From Lophius americanus (lineage: Eukaryota > Chordata > Actinopteri > Lophiiformes > Lophiidae): 64,000 nucleotides of DNA. The notes below the pieces were generated by a model. That model saw only the letters and a program-made list of their open reading frames with translations, was not told the DNA's origin and ran no database searches. Within the stretch, counting starts at the first letter, position 1; every line of letters starts with the position of its first letter. The position numbers and the translations under genes are program-made. Positions 48,831 to 60,460 of the stretch are shown piece by piece. The stretch covers positions 1,863,501 to 1,927,500 of the forward strand of contig JBBDHG010000052.1 in NCBI GenBank assembly GCA_037951165.1, read 5' to 3'.

Positions 48831-49497
48831 CCCCAAAGCAGAAGACTTTCTCCTTCTTTTGCATCATGTCTTTTGAAATACCTTGAATTTAAGAAGTATT
48901 TTCATTCAATAGATTGGAATTATGGAAATGACAAAAGATGTTTTAAATAACATGTTGAGTAATATAATAAAGATAACCATTATTATGTTGATTCTTTAAT
49001 GTACAGATGTTTTGTATCATTCCAAGGCTTCATTCATAATTGTTTAAAATGTTTACTATGGCAGGAATAAGAAGGACATTGATTTTAACTCTTCTTTCCA
49101 GGTAGTTGAATGAACTGAAGTGATACCATTTGCTTTGATATTGAATTATAATTTTTTTTCTCCCTTTTGGCTTTTTGAACTCAATTCTACAAACACTTTT
49201 TGCTGCAGTTTTCATCTTTCTGAGTCCTGACCTGGCAGCTACACCAGGACTTATGAGAAAACTGCTCCCCTGGCAACAGATTCCTTGTAAAAGCTGTTTG
49301 TACAAGCTTTTACATGAGGGCTTTTTAGATTTACTATTGTCTTGCCCAAAAGGAGAAGACAGGGGATTGTAGCCTACATGTGGATATGATGTTCGGGAGT
49401 CTCAACGTTCTACAGTTAACCCTTTTAAAGTATGCAGAATCTGAAATTTCCCTCGTATAAAACTATACTGTAGAAATATATACTGTACTTAAAATGT

Positions 49498-49523
49498 ACA
49501 CACACACACACACACACAAACAC
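49498..49523 (+). repeat. (CA)n microsatellite
   Basis: About 20 bases of pure ACAC, then AAACACA. Confidence 0.9.
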
Positions 49524-49959
49524 ATACAATGGTTATTAAATGGTTATTCAGAGAGAGGCAGTACATTTCACTAACTATCTGTGGGAAATCTGAGCCTGGT
49601 ACGATGAACATACTAGATCTAGCATATAAGGGTTTGATGCAGGTTCTTAACATAAAACAAATATAAATATTTTTCACCGGAATATCTATGTCACAATTAT
49701 AGCCAGCCCTAGGAAATCCTGAAGCTAATGGAAGCTTATTTCTGGTCCTGTTTTATTTTTTAGCTTGTCTGTTTGAGTAGGAACGCTTGAGTGGTGGACA
49801 ATGACTTCCTATTGTATTGGGTATAAATATGATGTGACCCAGGCCTCTTCACATTGAAGTTCTTCAGGTTGGGAAAGACCCATTGGGGCCATGTATAAAG
49901 GAAAATCTACCAACAGTTAAACATTGGTTTCAGCAATTCAATAATTTCACAGGTCAATG

Positions 49960-50450
49960 ATTAAGAAGTTTACAGAGATTGGCAAAATCAGCCTGGAAGA
50001 AGATGTGTCTGCAAATTGACCCCACGCACTGTGAAAAAGATGGTTCAACTGGCAAAAGACTCTCCAAAAGATTACAGCAAAAGAATGCAGAGGTAAGCTG
50101 AATTTAGCATCAGAAATCTCCCTAACCACCATCAGATTAGACCTACATCAACACTCCCAGGACTTTCAATGGAACACAGTAATAGGTCATACAAGACAAA
50201 AATAGAGCTTTTTTGCAACAAAAATCAAAAATGAGTTTTGCATATAGGAAAGGAAGCCATAGAGAAAAGCAACTCATACCCACTGGGAAGTCTATTGGTG
50301 GATATTTGATGCTGTGGGGCTATTTTTCTTCCAAAGGACCAGCACATCTTGTTAAAACACATTGTTCCATGGACTCCATCAAATACCAGCAGATATTGGA
50401 TGAAAACCTAAAAGCCTCATCCAGGCTTCATTGCAAGGGACAGTGAGACT
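49960..50450 (+). pseudogene. Tc1-like transposase remnant (third family)
   Basis: In successive frames: KLTPRTVKKMVQLAKDSPK with DYSKRMQ (49998-50095, helix-turn-helix linker), then an RSYKTKIELF phrase (50190). The 50213-50446 frame follows with MSFAYRKGSHREKQLIPT, GGYLMLWGYFSSKGPAHLVK and MDSIKYQQILDENLKAS. 'GG..MLWGCFSSKGPG' and 'YQQILDENL' are hallmarks of Tc1 transposases between the first and second catalytic Asp. The segment with QQDN and the final Glu is not seen. Confidence 0.88.
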
Positions 50451-52244
50451 GGTTCTAACACACCATGACACTGAATAGGAAAACTGTCTCATCATATAAT
50501 CTCTTCCAGATTGATGATCAATGCTACAGCCTTTAAAAGTCTTCATAATTCAACTCAGCTTTCAGTACTTCTACAGTTTCTGTGTGGCTATGGCGAGTTT
50601 GCAGTAATTGAGTCATTTCCTCTGAAAAGCCACTCTGTGATTGATTGATTTAGATGAGTACAATTGCTAGCTGAAAATAATATCATCCTTTCAACTGCCT
50701 CGCTTTGCCATTGATTCTCATTGCTCATCTCTATGCAGACGGCTATCTCACTTTTGAAGTTGGTAGTAAGCGAAACGCATAAAATAGGGGGAAAAGTGTG
50801 CAGCCAAGGCTGCAGCCATGCTATAAAAAGTCGTCTGTCTTGCCGTACACGAAAAACACCATTAATCCTGTTCAAGTCAACATCTTATGAATGTGGTGCT
50901 TTGCAAAGTTGGCAGGTCATCAAGGTTGTGCCTACAAATTGCACAAAGTTTGAGAGCAAACAACTTAATGGTCAACATTTTAGCAGCAAGGAACGATTTG
51001 TTGGTTTAAAGATGGTGGATAAGTATCGAAGTAGAAAGTGATTTCAGATGTTGAATACATTTCCAGGTCGGGTGTTTTGTGTAGTTGATGTAATTTCTCC
51101 TTTAGACAGAGTTAAGTGGTTATTTTCCAAAGAGTGGATCGGGAAAAGGCTGCCGCACTGCCTCAACACTAAACTGTACATCTTTATTTTCTTGCCCCAA
51201 CTCGATTGATATCTCTCTTTCATTATTATCGCACTGCTACACCCAGGAGGTTTAACATAATGTCGTTCCACGTATGGTAAAACAAATCTGCTGGGCACAA
51301 GCAATGAAAGGAAAGCCAAAGATGAGTGCAAATGAAGTTATGTATTATCTGCCCGTTTCACTCAGGCACCGCTGTGAATTCCACAACGATAATTCATCTT
51401 TGTGTCCTTGCTCAGATATATAGAGCGTACTGTTAACAGCAGGGGGTCACCCGCCTCCAAGGCACACCCTCCTCATTACGGTCCAGTCAGGCGAGGAATC
51501 TTACAGGAAGTCGGACTGTACTGCAGCAGAGCCCCGCTGAGGAGGAGTTTTGTTTAAATAAGTATTACCCAACTTAACAGAGACTCAGTTGTGAACTCCT
51601 CAGGTATTTAATCTCTTCAATATCAGGCTGAAGCTGGCAAACTTGGTGGAGAGGAAGCCAGTTGTAAGCAAGAATGAGACCTCAGTGTGTGAGGGAAGAA
51701 CAAATCATACTTATTTGGTTGTTATCTGATGTGTTTGAATCAGAACGGTCTGGTTTAGTGGCTTTATTTCATCACGCATGACTCACATGCTCTTTGAGGA
51801 CAATATCCACTTCTATAAACTGACATAAACTATTATATATTAAAAATATATAAATATATTACATTTTAAGTTTTTTTTTGAGTTTCCTTTTTTAACCATC
51901 ATTGTCCTAATTATTAAGTATTAATTTATTCAACATTTAAAATGTTTAAATACAACTTTATTCACACAATGACCGTTTTTTTTTTTTTTTTAATGAAAAT
52001 CCAAGAAATGTGTTCCTCCTCTTCAATGACTCCATTCATTGCTGTAATAAAAGTGAAATTGGTGGGTCTGATCGACTTTTGTTTTGTGGGTTATATCATG
52101 GCTCTTGCCATCAGTTTAGTACATTAATTCTTAGTTTTCCACTTAGTTCTATAAGAGTTTTATTAAAGTCAAACTCTCAACAGGGGCCTAGATCATTAAA
52201 TGCTGCCAATGCTTGACATGCGCGGACAAGCATGTGTTGCATTC
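50451..52244. other. intronic stretch with a candidate conserved block
   Basis: Unique sequence. 51340-51700 is complex and repeat-free and could be conserved. A T17 run is at about 51977-51993. No exon recognised. Confidence 0.35.
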
Positions 52245-52430
52245 TACCGTTTACATGCTGCCATCGATTATTCCGAAAGTTTCATCCTACTAACGTGCAA
52301 AGGAGTGAAATTTATATTGGGATGGGGGACGATATTAAGAATGGGGTGTTTATATGGTGCATTTTCATGTGATGATTCTAAACCAATTCTAATCAGGATA
52401 AAGATGTCCATGTCAACCCACCTACTGTAT
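52245..52430. mobile_element. small inverted-repeat element with TTTACATG ends
   Basis: It opens CGTTTACATGCTGCCATCGA then TTATTCCGAAAG, and closes ATTCTAATCAGGATAAAGAT then GTCCATGTCAACCC. Complemented, the closing part starts GGGTTGACATGGACATC. The ends therefore form imperfect inverted repeats like those at 40336-40530. Confidence 0.5.
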
Positions 52431-52479
52431 CAGCCCTTGCCTTCATATTGTGGTTTAGCAACGGATTTAATGTCAGTTA

Positions 52480-52802
52480 CCCCTTTTCAAGCAAGCTGGT
52501 TCCAGGGCTAGTCCAGAGCCAGAACCTGATTTAGCATCAGTTCTTTCCCTTTTGACAGCCTAAACACCAGCTCCTGGCTCTCCGCATTGATGCCAGTAAG
52601 GTACCAACTCTTTGCTGGTCTAGAGCCAAGAACCAATTACGTTTTACTGTGACTTCATAGCGTTTTTCTGACTTGGTTCCTGGCCAATGGAAAAGCAAAC
52701 AGGTTCTTAGGAGGTGTGTGAGTTTAACCAACTAAGTGCTGGCACCAGCACGAGCACCAGGATCAAAAAACTAGCACCAGGTTATTTTTGTTGGAAAAGG
52801 GA
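52480..52802. mobile_element. small inverted-repeat element (MITE-like), 323 bp
   Basis: The left end is CCCCTTTTCAAGCAAGCTGG then TTCCAGGGCTAGT. The right end, complemented, is TCCCTTTTCCAACAAAAATA then ACCTGGTGCTAGT. The ends are clear inverted repeats after a small gap. It has internal GAACCAG/AGAGCC-type repeats and no coding capacity. Related to 27375-27545. Confidence 0.6.
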
Positions 52803-52839
52803 GCGTTATCATTGTGGCTTTAAGGTTCTTATAATCATT

Positions 52840-52970
52840 GCAGGCTTTGATCTAATTTTCAGCATTAATAGCTTTGATTTGTTTTCAGCACTGGGTTTGA
52901 TGTCATAGTTGGGAGGTTTGATGTCATGCCTATGCCTGGCTTTGAGGTTGTTTGTTCTCAGGGCTTGCTT
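52840..52970 (-). repeat. short block of the GACATCAAAG-type minisatellite
   Basis: It contains GGCTTTGATCTAATTTTCAG, CATTAATAGCTTTGATTTG, TTTTCAGCACTGGGTTTGAT and GAGGTTTGATGTCATG. Complemented, these are GACATCAAACC and CCAGTGCTGAAAA phrases like those at 19860-20860. Confidence 0.6.
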
Positions 52971-55900
52971 GCATGACTCTAACCTCAATGTGTTTTTGTG
53001 TAGAAGCAGAGGATGAGAACATTGTAGGACTGTAATTTTCTTCCTTGTGCTCTCAGATTCATTTAGATTTATTAAACACAATGCATGTAATTTTACTAGA
53101 TTAATTGATTGTAATTGCTTGACAGCCCTAATAATTAGTTCAGTTTCATTCATTAATTATGCAAGATGAAATCATTCTCCAGCGGTTAGTAAAGAGTAAA
53201 GCAATGAAATAAATTGAGCAAGAGAAGGACTGAATCGTGAAGCCTAATGGAGCAGAATAAAATGTGTTTTAATGCTGGTGTCAGTGGACTCGGTGCCAGC
53301 CCACCAGGTCCACCAGATCAACAGTGAAACTCCCACTACCCCAGATGTTCCAGCCACCCCTGCTGCACAACTAAGTTACACTCAAATTGATACAGTGGAA
53401 AAGCGCTTCATGTTTCTCTGCGTGGGAGCAGCCGTATGACAGGATTTATTGTTGTTGTAACCGAGAATTAACTTTTTACTTTCCTGAATAGTTTACAGTT
53501 CGGAAAACCCAGACACCGAGGCTGAATTTCAGCTGAATTTAAAAGGGAAGCTTTACCTAAGAAATGGTGTATTACATGGGGTGGCTTGTGTGGGCTCCAG
53601 TCCATCATAGACCTTTGAAAAGACGGATATAATGAGGTTTGGATGCACCAACCATATCTGCAGAAACTCATCTGTTTGCAAAGTTATACACACAAATAAT
53701 GCCGACACAATATCATTGTCCTACACGATGGTCTCCGGTCAGAGTAGGTGATCACAGCATCATAACCTCTTGCTGTATCTTTGTCGTAAAATGTACAATA
53801 GTACAAGTTCAACCCACGTCTAGTCGTGTGACTTTGTTGAGGAAGCGGATCAATCATGGCTACAGGAGCACTCTGCATTTTACCAGCAGACTTTTGTTCA
53901 GAGAAGCGAATAGACATAAATAATTCCTGTGGGCCGGTTCCTGGATGTGATGGAGAGGAGGCAAACTGTCCTTCCCATAGTGGGCTATCATTGCCTTTCT
54001 TGATTATCAGTGTTCCACCTATGACCAGTGACTTCCCCGGACTTTCTTATTCTCCGCCACGTTTGTGTTCCCTCTGCCTTCGATTGGTCAACATCAGAAC
54101 AAGTTGAGTTGCGTGAGTTGCGTCCAACTCACTAATTCTAATTTAAAATAGTTTATTTGATTGTAAACAGTGAAATGCCTTTATTGCCACGGAATGGTCC
54201 CTATCCAGAGATCACCTCCAACAAGGAAGTGCTCCCATTTTGAATATTTTACTTTCAACAATGTTGAAACCTGCTAATCATCACATTAATTGTCTTTCAC
54301 TAATAACTCAAAGAGACAGTATGGCAGCCATACATGTTAGCTTGACCAGCATTGATTTGTCAGAGATCAATGTCTGCCAGTGCACTCAGTGTAACATTTC
54401 CAGACACCCTCTCCCTCTGCCAGCCGCCTCATACTTACTATGCAAGCTGCTTTTTTGTGCCGTCAAAGCAAAAATGGGGGCCGCAGAGCTTGCTTAATCT
54501 TTTCATCTCTTCGGGCGCGGCAGACGCTGCAACACGAGGCTGTGATATAATACTCAGCTTTTGCATTCTGCTGACATTCCTCTGCAGATCCTCGAAGACA
54601 AAAAGAAGTTTTATCAACAGTGAGTCACTCCATAGTGTTTGTTTTATTTACCTGCCTGAGGCTGCAGGCTCCGTTACAGCGGACAAATCTCAAACAAAAT
54701 CTAAAACCCTAACTTTTTTTTTTACCTACAAAACAAAACTGGAAAATGGAGGAGTGGGGGTGAATCATAAAGCACCTTGTAATATCTGTAGGCAGTCTGT
54801 CCATAGCAATGTACAAAATCTGTTAACAGAGGAAGACTTACTGTAGTGATGTCAATCAAAATAGACACAAGCATCAGCAGCGTTACCTTCTCTATATGCA
54901 GACAAACTATTAGATGCAAGTCTGTCGAGCTAACCAAATAGACAGAAGCAACTCACCTCCACCAGACAGGACGAGGGGAAACCAGATGTAATCGTGTATT
55001 CCCCTTTTAATCTTCTTTGTCATGCGGCGGGCTCAGACGATGACGGATTATTTGACTTGTATCACAATTTGTAATCCCCCCAGTATCAATAAAAGGAAAT
55101 GTTATTCGGCTCATATATCCATAGTGTGATATAAAGGAAGCCATCAGAGGTCCCCCTCCATATGCCTCTGGAATATTGTAATATTTGTGGACTGCACACA
55201 GCCTTGACTGAAATGGGAGCTCACACTCACCTGCTCAAAGCAAACGGGTACGGGTGGTTAAGATACCGGAATGAAGGCAGAATTTAATTTCTAGATTGTG
55301 AAGATTTGAAAGACCGATCAATTTCACTCCTGTGAGGAAACATAGGGCTCGCATATTAACCAGTGTTGATTATAGGTGGTGGTGGTGGTGGGGGTGGGGG
55401 GGTGAACAGACAATCTAAATAGATTGTATTTCCATTGAACGCATTCATGAACAACATGTGAATTAGATTCATGATTAAATGTGCTCTTGTCATCACAGTG
55501 GATGTGTTGAAGCTCCACAGATTTTCTCTCCAATGGCAGACTGCTAGTTAATAATGAAGCCAAGACAAGTGGCTTTGACCGTCAAGTCAAATTAGTAATG
55601 GCTGCAACAGCTGTTCTATATACAAAATACAATATAATATATATATATATACAGTATAAACAGTATACAGCCGTCCTCCACATACGCAGAGACTTCCCGC
55701 GTTTGCTGAAGGACGATAAAGGTAATTCAGACCTCCCCTGGATTAAATTGGGACATGTAGGTGGTAATCACGTCCCACCTTTCTGGTGGGAGGAACTGGT
55801 CAGATCGATGTTGTTGCCTCAATGGTGTGTGTGTAACTTTTATGCATTCATTACCAGTTTCAATTTTGGACCTATACCCATCAGACATAAAATTGCAATC

Positions 55901-56496
55901 AAAGACATGTGATGTTAATAACATTGATTGTCGGGTTGCCATGGCAACTGTCAGTAGGTGTTACATTAGCTTCTATTACGACTTACACTTAAACACAGCA
56001 GAAGTCACTTTTAAAACTTACATTCCCTCCTTCTTCCAGACATTGTTAGTATAGTAGTAAGATTTGTGTTGAACTACGCCAAGTTCATGAAGCAATCAGA
56101 TGAAAAGTGGTTAGCACAAAAGAATAAGTTTGGGGAGCCCAGCAGGGGCATTTCCATCAAAAATAACATTAGTCTACTCAGAATTAAGGCCCTCAGAGAC
56201 TGGAATGTGTTACTATGAGCAGTGCTGGTCTGTACAGAGCAGATTACAATCCATTTAGCCACTGTGCTAACTGCTCAGCAGCTAGCTCTAAAATGCGGTG
56301 ACAGTTAAAGAAGAGGGGTGGAGATGCGGGAGGAGAAAGCCCAGATTGGGCGGACTATCTGATTAACTGGCATAATTTGTGAAGTAGAATGTTGAAATTC
56401 CTTCAATTGGATTCCTAGCGGAAATTAAAATATGTGATTTCTGACGTGCCTCTCACAAAAGACACCACGTATCGGTCTATTGAAACCCTCAGGAGG
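52971..56496. other. intronic stretch with a candidate conserved block
   Basis: Mostly unique. 54340-54700 is complex and repeat-free. It contains an acceptor-like tract ending CTCTGCAG, then 32 bases (54588-54619), then GTGAGT on the plus strand. A GGT/G-rich run is at 55375-55402 and an (AT)n at 55637-55652. The large open frame 54352-54846 has no known domain. Confidence 0.35.
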
Positions 56497-56499
56497 TCA

Positions 56500-56533
<34 letters not shown>

Positions 56534-56880
56534 ATTTAATTTATAATGCACTTTACATTTTGATCAAATCTCAAAGTGCTACAAAGTAAAAGCAGATAAA
56601 AGCATTAATAGAAAATAAAATAATAACTATATAAAAACCTGACTAAAAAGCAGCAATGTTAATTAAAGTTATAGGTTCTGCTAAAAAGGAAAGTTTTAAG
56701 TCCTTTTGTAAATGTGTCAGTCGTCTGTGGAGCCCTCAGATTGTCAGGGAGGGCATTCCACAGACGAGGGGCAGCAGAGCAGAAGGCCCGATAACCCATG
56801 GTGCTGAGCTGAGTCCGGGAAAAGTAGGCCCTTCCAATATCCAAATAAGCCATTAGAAACATTAATATAAAGTGCAATCT
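56497..56880 (-). pseudogene. LINE 3' end: last ORF2 residues and 3' untranslated region
   Basis: On the minus strand the terminal reverse-transcriptase-protein segment reads LSTMGYRAFCSAAPRLWNAL then PDNLRAPQTTDTFTKGLKTF (56680-56830). The 3' untranslated part follows, then an (ATT)n tail at 56497-56531. 'F..AAPRLWN.LP..LR....F...LKT.LF' is the usual C-terminus of CR1/L2/Rex-type LINEs. It is 5'-truncated near 56840. Sister copy at 39388-39582. Confidence 0.85.
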
Positions 56881-57849
56881 TCACAGTATGTCCCATTTAA
56901 TGAATTTGTTTTTTAATAAATAATGCAGACAATAAATGTTTACGCTAACCCCAGTAACTAGTAATGTATGGCAGGTGGGGATGATCAATGCCTGCATATA
57001 GGCCTCCATTGAAGGACGCTTCTTAATTTGTATGAACTTTGCCAAAATACATTTAAATCAGGAGCGACGGAATGAAGTAAAGACAAAGGTTAATTCCAAC
57101 AGATTATATGTGATTAATAGCATGTCAAAAAGTTTTTGGTCCTCATAATCTTCTGGAAGTTATGATTGAAGGACATCTGCACTAACCAGCAGCACGGCAA
57201 CAGACTCAGCCTGGATACTCATGTTGGTGGCTGAGGAATAATGAGGTTGAGGGATCCGTGAGGTCTAGGGAGAGATGGAAAGGTGAAGTCCAGCATGAAA
57301 CCACTTTAGATGGATAGGCTTACAAAGGTGTGTAATCATGATATTGGATTGATCTGGTTGGCTGATGAGCACAGTTAACATCAATTAATGCCGTGGACTG
57401 AGAACCGCAGTAAGCTGTCAACATCAGGTCACAGCGTCCACATGTTTACTTCCTAATCATCATGTGATCCAAAAATCAAATGCAGCATGGCTTCAGGAGA
57501 CATAAGATAAAGATAGAGTATAAAAACTGTACCTCGCTAACACCTCCATTAGAAAATAAAATCCAATAAGAAAGTGACATAGACTAAGAATGAATACATT
57601 TAATTTGAATAAAGATGGAGTGAGAGTAGACCAGCTAGTCTTGGCTGGTTGAGCGTAACTTAAGGGATCAGTGGGGTCAAAAGAAGAAGACTGGCGAGAA
57701 AGTTCCTGAGTCGGTGGAGGCCAGCAGGGCTTTCCGGATGATTGACAGGATGCCACTGATTCATATTGACCTGTGGAATTTAAAGTTTAAAGGAGGCGAG
57801 GAGAGTAGCTGTGTCAATCATCACAGGGTTAATGTCGACTGTAAGGAAC
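56881..57849. other. intronic stretch, nothing recognised
   Basis: Unique sequence. No supported feature. Confidence 0.4.
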
Positions 57850-58590
57850 ATTTTTTGACTTTTCCTACCTTGTTTCCCCTTTGCCTGGCTCCCTCACCAC
57901 TCCATACAACCTTCAACTCTTTTATATCTTCACTCTCCTCTTAACCTCCACTACACTCCATCTTCTGCATCGGGCCGACTCAGACCTGACTTCTTTCATC
58001 TTCAATCTTTCACCTTTCTTACATTTTTCTTCTTCTCTTTTCTTTATATGTTATGCTTCTCTTTCTACCTCCCACCAAAATATTTATATCGTGCCAATTC
58101 CTTTCATGTTTTCTCTTTCTCCTTTCCTGTTCTGTAGGCTAATGTGTCCTTTCCTGTTCCTTTTCCTTCTGTCTCCCTTCCGTTCATGTTTCTTTCTATG
58201 TCCTTCCTTTTCCTGTTTCCTTCTGTGTCCCTTCCTTTCATATTTCCTTCTGTCTCATTTCAGCTCATGTTTCTTTCTTTATTATTTCCTCTCCCTTTTC
58301 CCTATCTCCCCTCTTCTTTACTTTTTCCTGCTCTCATTATACTTTTATTCTTATCGTTATCCATATCCATTCCTGATCTGTTTTCTTTCTCCTCCATCCA
58401 TGTTTAACCTCTTTACACTGCTTTCCTCGTACCATCCCTTCTTTACTCCTTACCTCCCCCATCTTCTCCCGTGTCCTTCTCTTCCACTTATTTCCTTTTT
58501 CCTTTCTTTGCTATCCTTTTTTACTCTCCTCTCCTGGTTCCTTCCCTCTCTTCTCTTCTCTGCTGTCTTCTTGTCATGTACTGTCAATCA
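57850..58590 (+). repeat. pyrimidine-rich low-complexity tract
   Basis: About 740 bases composed largely of CTT/TCC/CCT words. Locally repeating units of roughly 55 bases lie between 58140 and 58290 (CCTTCTGTGTCCCTTCC and variants). The 246-codon open frame it contains is Phe/Ser/Leu/Pro-rich low complexity and not a gene. The ca10-sense strand is correspondingly purine-rich. Confidence 0.85.
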
Positions 58591-58739
58591 AAGTGGAGGA
58601 GAAATAAAGGGGAGCTTATGAGGACCATTCTGTCTGAAACCCCAAAATTCCCAAATATCACATAATATAATAAATATAATATACCCTGCCCCTAACAAGA
58701 GTGTCACAAGATCCCCTCCTCTCTGCTAATATTGGTGGA

Positions 58740-59150
58740 GTCATTCTCCACTATGTGTGTGAGAACAGATGAGGTGTGTGTTTTGCTGATGTGCTGAGCT
58801 GCCGAAGTGTTGCTTCATTCAGCGGACTGGAACGTCACACAGGCTTGTAATTCATCTGCTGGGTGTGAAACGTGATTCAGGCAGTCAGCTGGAAGGAAGA
58901 AATTACAGCTTGAGGATCCTGCTAATAATTCCATAGACATGGTTGTTTTTTTATTTCCTCTATTAATAATCCCTTCCTCCTGTGCTCTTTTCATACAAGG
59001 CTTTGCTCAGACTCTTATGTTTGAAGCCGGGATCGAGGTTTATCAGCAGAATTACCGCTCGTGATAAAATTCGGGGCTTTGCTGAACACAGTCAGGGCCG
59101 AACCTCTGTAAGCCAGCCCACGGCGCTGTCTGTGATATGAACACATAAAC
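58740..59150. other. candidate conserved non-coding block
   Basis: Complex, repeat-free and balanced in composition, with CTAATAATT and TATTAATAATC words. No coding signature. Flagged by appearance only. Confidence 0.2.
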
Positions 59151-59796
59151 TGGTCTTAACATTAACCCTATTTATCCTGGTCATTAAAAATGTTTATATT
59201 AGTAAAAATGTGTTTCAAACTTTATCTAAGGTTAATATGTGGGGAACTTTTTCATATTCATGCAGGAGGGTCAATAAACTTGGGCTCACACTAAAACAGG
59301 ATCTAATTTCACCTGCCATTCATCAGAGATCTGTCTGGAACTTTGGTCAGTTTCCCACATTATCTGGCAGTATGAAACGTTTACGGATCAAATCCTACAC
59401 TGTCCTGATCTTATGAACAGTCAAAGCCACTCTGATCATTTTCAAACATATTTTATTTATTGTTGAGTTAAAATCTGGAGGATTATGTCAAGAACTTTCA
59501 GGGTGAGATCATTAAGGCCAAAGAGAAGACATGTTTGAGAGGAACTTTTGCCTTCTACGCTAATGCTAATGAGCACATCTCTCCCTGTTGTCTACCTTAT
59601 ACCTACGATATGGCAGCTGAGACACAATCTCAGGATGTGTGATGTCAATGAAAATATTCTCGAAACAGGTCACATCATATAAAAAAATGTTTGCATACAT
59701 GCACTGTAAAATTATCTTATAAATACAGGAAACAACTGTCAAACGGCAACAGATAAAGAGCATGAAATTCAAACAGTAGACCTATATCACTGCAAA

Positions 59797-59905
59797 CATG
59801 GGAGCTGGAGCCTATCTCAGCTGGCATTGGGCAAGAGGCGGGGGTCATCGTTGATGAGTCACCAGTTCATCACAGAGTCAGACAAACTTACACGCGCTCA
59901 TTGAA
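59797..59905 (-). repeat. GATAAGCGG-family dispersed repeat fragment
   Basis: On the plus strand it reads CATGGGAGCTGGAGCCTATC, TCAGCTGGCATTGGGCAAGA, GGCGGGGGT, and GTCACCAGTTCATCACAG. This is the complement of the phrases in 16211-16365. Confidence 0.75.
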
Positions 59906-60253
59906 CAGGATATTCTTATATTCATATAACAGGAATTATCTTAAATAAAGAAAAAGTAAATAACTTTTGATTGAAGGGCTTAACTTTTTGATTGATTTAG
60001 CGTATTTTTTTCAATTTGTCAAAATGTATTGATGAATGCCATAATGTCCCATAAAGTCGAGAACATAAAAGTATTATTCTGGCTAAATGACAGATTTTTC
60101 TGGTATGTGTAATTAAATTAACAGGAAGAAAAAAATTAATTAATAAAAAACTTTAAAAAATAAAACTTAAACCATTAAGAAAGAGCATACTGTTTTTTAT
60201 ACAGTAACAATTTGCTAGAAATTTCGTATTTATTTATTAAATAAAACATTTGG
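59906..60253. other. AT-rich intronic stretch
   Basis: Strongly AT-rich. May include a weak copy of the TTTTACNGTAAA-type repeat near 60190-60230. Nothing else seen. Confidence 0.35.
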
Positions 60254-60255
60254 AT

Positions 60256-60294
<39 letters not shown>

Positions 60295-60297
60295 TTA
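60254..60297 (+). repeat. (TTTA)n microsatellite
   Basis: About ten uninterrupted ATTT units. Confidence 0.95.
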
Positions 60298-60349
60298 TCT
60301 GTCATGTCGTTTGCTGTCCTTGTAAACCATAAACAGGTTGACATTATTA

Positions 60350-60460
60350 AGGTATTTTCATGGTAATTTACCATACTGCCTTGCACATGGTCACTGTCTT
60401 TTTACTGCAAAATTCTAGCAACAACGTCTACTGGTATTTTACCGTAAATTAAAAGGTTTT
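60350..60460. repeat. TTTTACNGTAAA-family element fragment, copy 2
   Basis: It reads TGCAAAATTCTAGCAACAAC and TGGTATTTTACCGTAAATTA, preceded by CATGGTAATTTACCATACTG. Parallel to 46780-46858. Confidence 0.5.

Noticed and set aside
53290..53330. Possible upstream ca10 exon (HEGWWAYKE region) suggested by CCAGCCCACCAGGTCCACC
   Set aside because: The minus-strand translation gives LVDLVGWHRV, which does not match CA10, and no splice donor follows in phase.
54352..54846. 164-codon plus-strand open frame
   Set aside because: No recognisable domain, no repeat-derived origin and no supporting splice structure for the full frame. Chance absence of stops is likely.
57881..58621. Longest open frame (246 codons), resembling a multi-pass membrane protein
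   Set aside because: Produced by a pyrimidine-rich tract. Composition is almost only Phe, Ser, Leu, Pro and Tyr, with overlapping open frames in other phases and no domain.
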